NCBI GenBank assembly: GCA_031274075.1 | Contig: JAISQQ010000303.1 | Coordinates: 1-5,303, forward strand | Length of the DNA stretch: 5,303 nt | DNA from: Accumulibacter sp. | GTDB lineage: Bacteria; Pseudomonadota; Gammaproteobacteria; Burkholderiales; Rhodocyclaceae | Reading direction: 5' to 3' | Shown: one piece after another, positions 5,188 to 5,303 of the stretch | How positions within the stretch are numbered: the stretch's first letter is position 1 | Layout of the letters: each line of letters begins with the position of its first letter | Program-made: the position numbers and the translations under genes | Notes under the pieces: generated by a model | The model's input: the letters and a program-made list of their open reading frames with translations, nothing else | Database searches by the model: none | Told to the model about the DNA's origin: nothing

Positions 5188-5303
5188 GTTGTCTCCCAAA
5201 TATCACGAAACGCTCGTTCGGGGCGAAAATCCGGCAACACCCCGCGTCGAGCCACCGATTACGCAAAATCCAAGATTGCGGCTTCATTCTACCCTTATGT
5301 CCA
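5188..5303 (-). promoter_or_regulatory. Upstream region of the EF-G-like gene with a possible -10 box
   Basis: The ribosome binding site GGGAG lies at 5197-5193. Further upstream on the minus strand, TAGAAT (5291-5286) matches 5 of 6 bases of a -10 element; its -35 box would fall beyond the window end, so the promoter cannot be verified. The implied leader is about 90 nt. No gene was seen in this stretch. Confidence 0.3.

Noticed and set aside
3890..5287. 465-codon open frame on the minus strand overlapping the EF-G-like gene
   Set aside because: It is extremely Arg-rich and is the shifted frame of the EF-G-like gene, which has all family motifs in the other frame.
1..5303. CRISPR arrays, tRNA or rRNA genes
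   Set aside because: No regularly spaced direct repeats, no cloverleaf with a TTCGA-type arm, and no rRNA-like sequence were seen on either strand.

Overview
The window is GC-rich (around 60% by eye, GC-rich third codon positions) and looks chromosomal and proteobacterial. A membrane-anchored lytic transglycosylase, an EF-G paralogue of the atypical GTPase type, a metal-transporting P-type ATPase tail and a vapD toxin-antitoxin remnant together suggest a betaproteobacterium, possibly near Rhodocyclaceae. That placement is an inference from protein style, not a computed assignment.

Layout. Positions 1-115 hold the C-terminal tail of a probable P1B-type metal-transporting ATPase (+). Positions 181-504 hold a decayed VapD toxin-antitoxin module (+). 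A DUF5397/VapX-like small gene has a good ribosome binding site and stop/start overlap with vapD, but an in-frame amber codon breaks it. The vapD toxin frame is recognisable for only about 24 codons. Positions 555-1805 hold an intact AAA/DUF4143 ATPase (-), convergent with the dead module. Positions 1806-2070 have no intact gene. They hold a perfect 18-bp palindrome next to a possible ATPase promoter, further nested inverted repeats that look like a small dispersed element, and a fragment resembling the C-terminus of an Rpn-family nuclease/transposase. A near-consensus sigma-70 promoter (2071-2100) then drives a leader of about 185 nt and a small membrane-anchored lytic transglycosylase (2293-2994, +). 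A strong hairpin (3068-3111) separates it from a convergent EF-G-like translational GTPase (3130-5187, -), whose upstream region runs to the window end.

How the genes work together. There is no single operon: each intact gene seems to be its own transcription unit, and no pathway links them. The stretch from 180 to 2070 has the character of an accessory pocket (toxin-antitoxin remnant, orphan ATPase, repeats, nuclease fragment). It lies between more housekeeping-like genes: metal ATPase on the left, cell-wall enzyme and EF-G paralogue on the right. I found no convincing new multi-gene system. The most interesting points are the nonsense-interrupted antitoxin with truncated VapD, the palindrome upstream of an ATPase that may be made from a leaderless mRNA, and the EF-G paralogue whose G3 motif has Tyr where the catalytic His normally sits.
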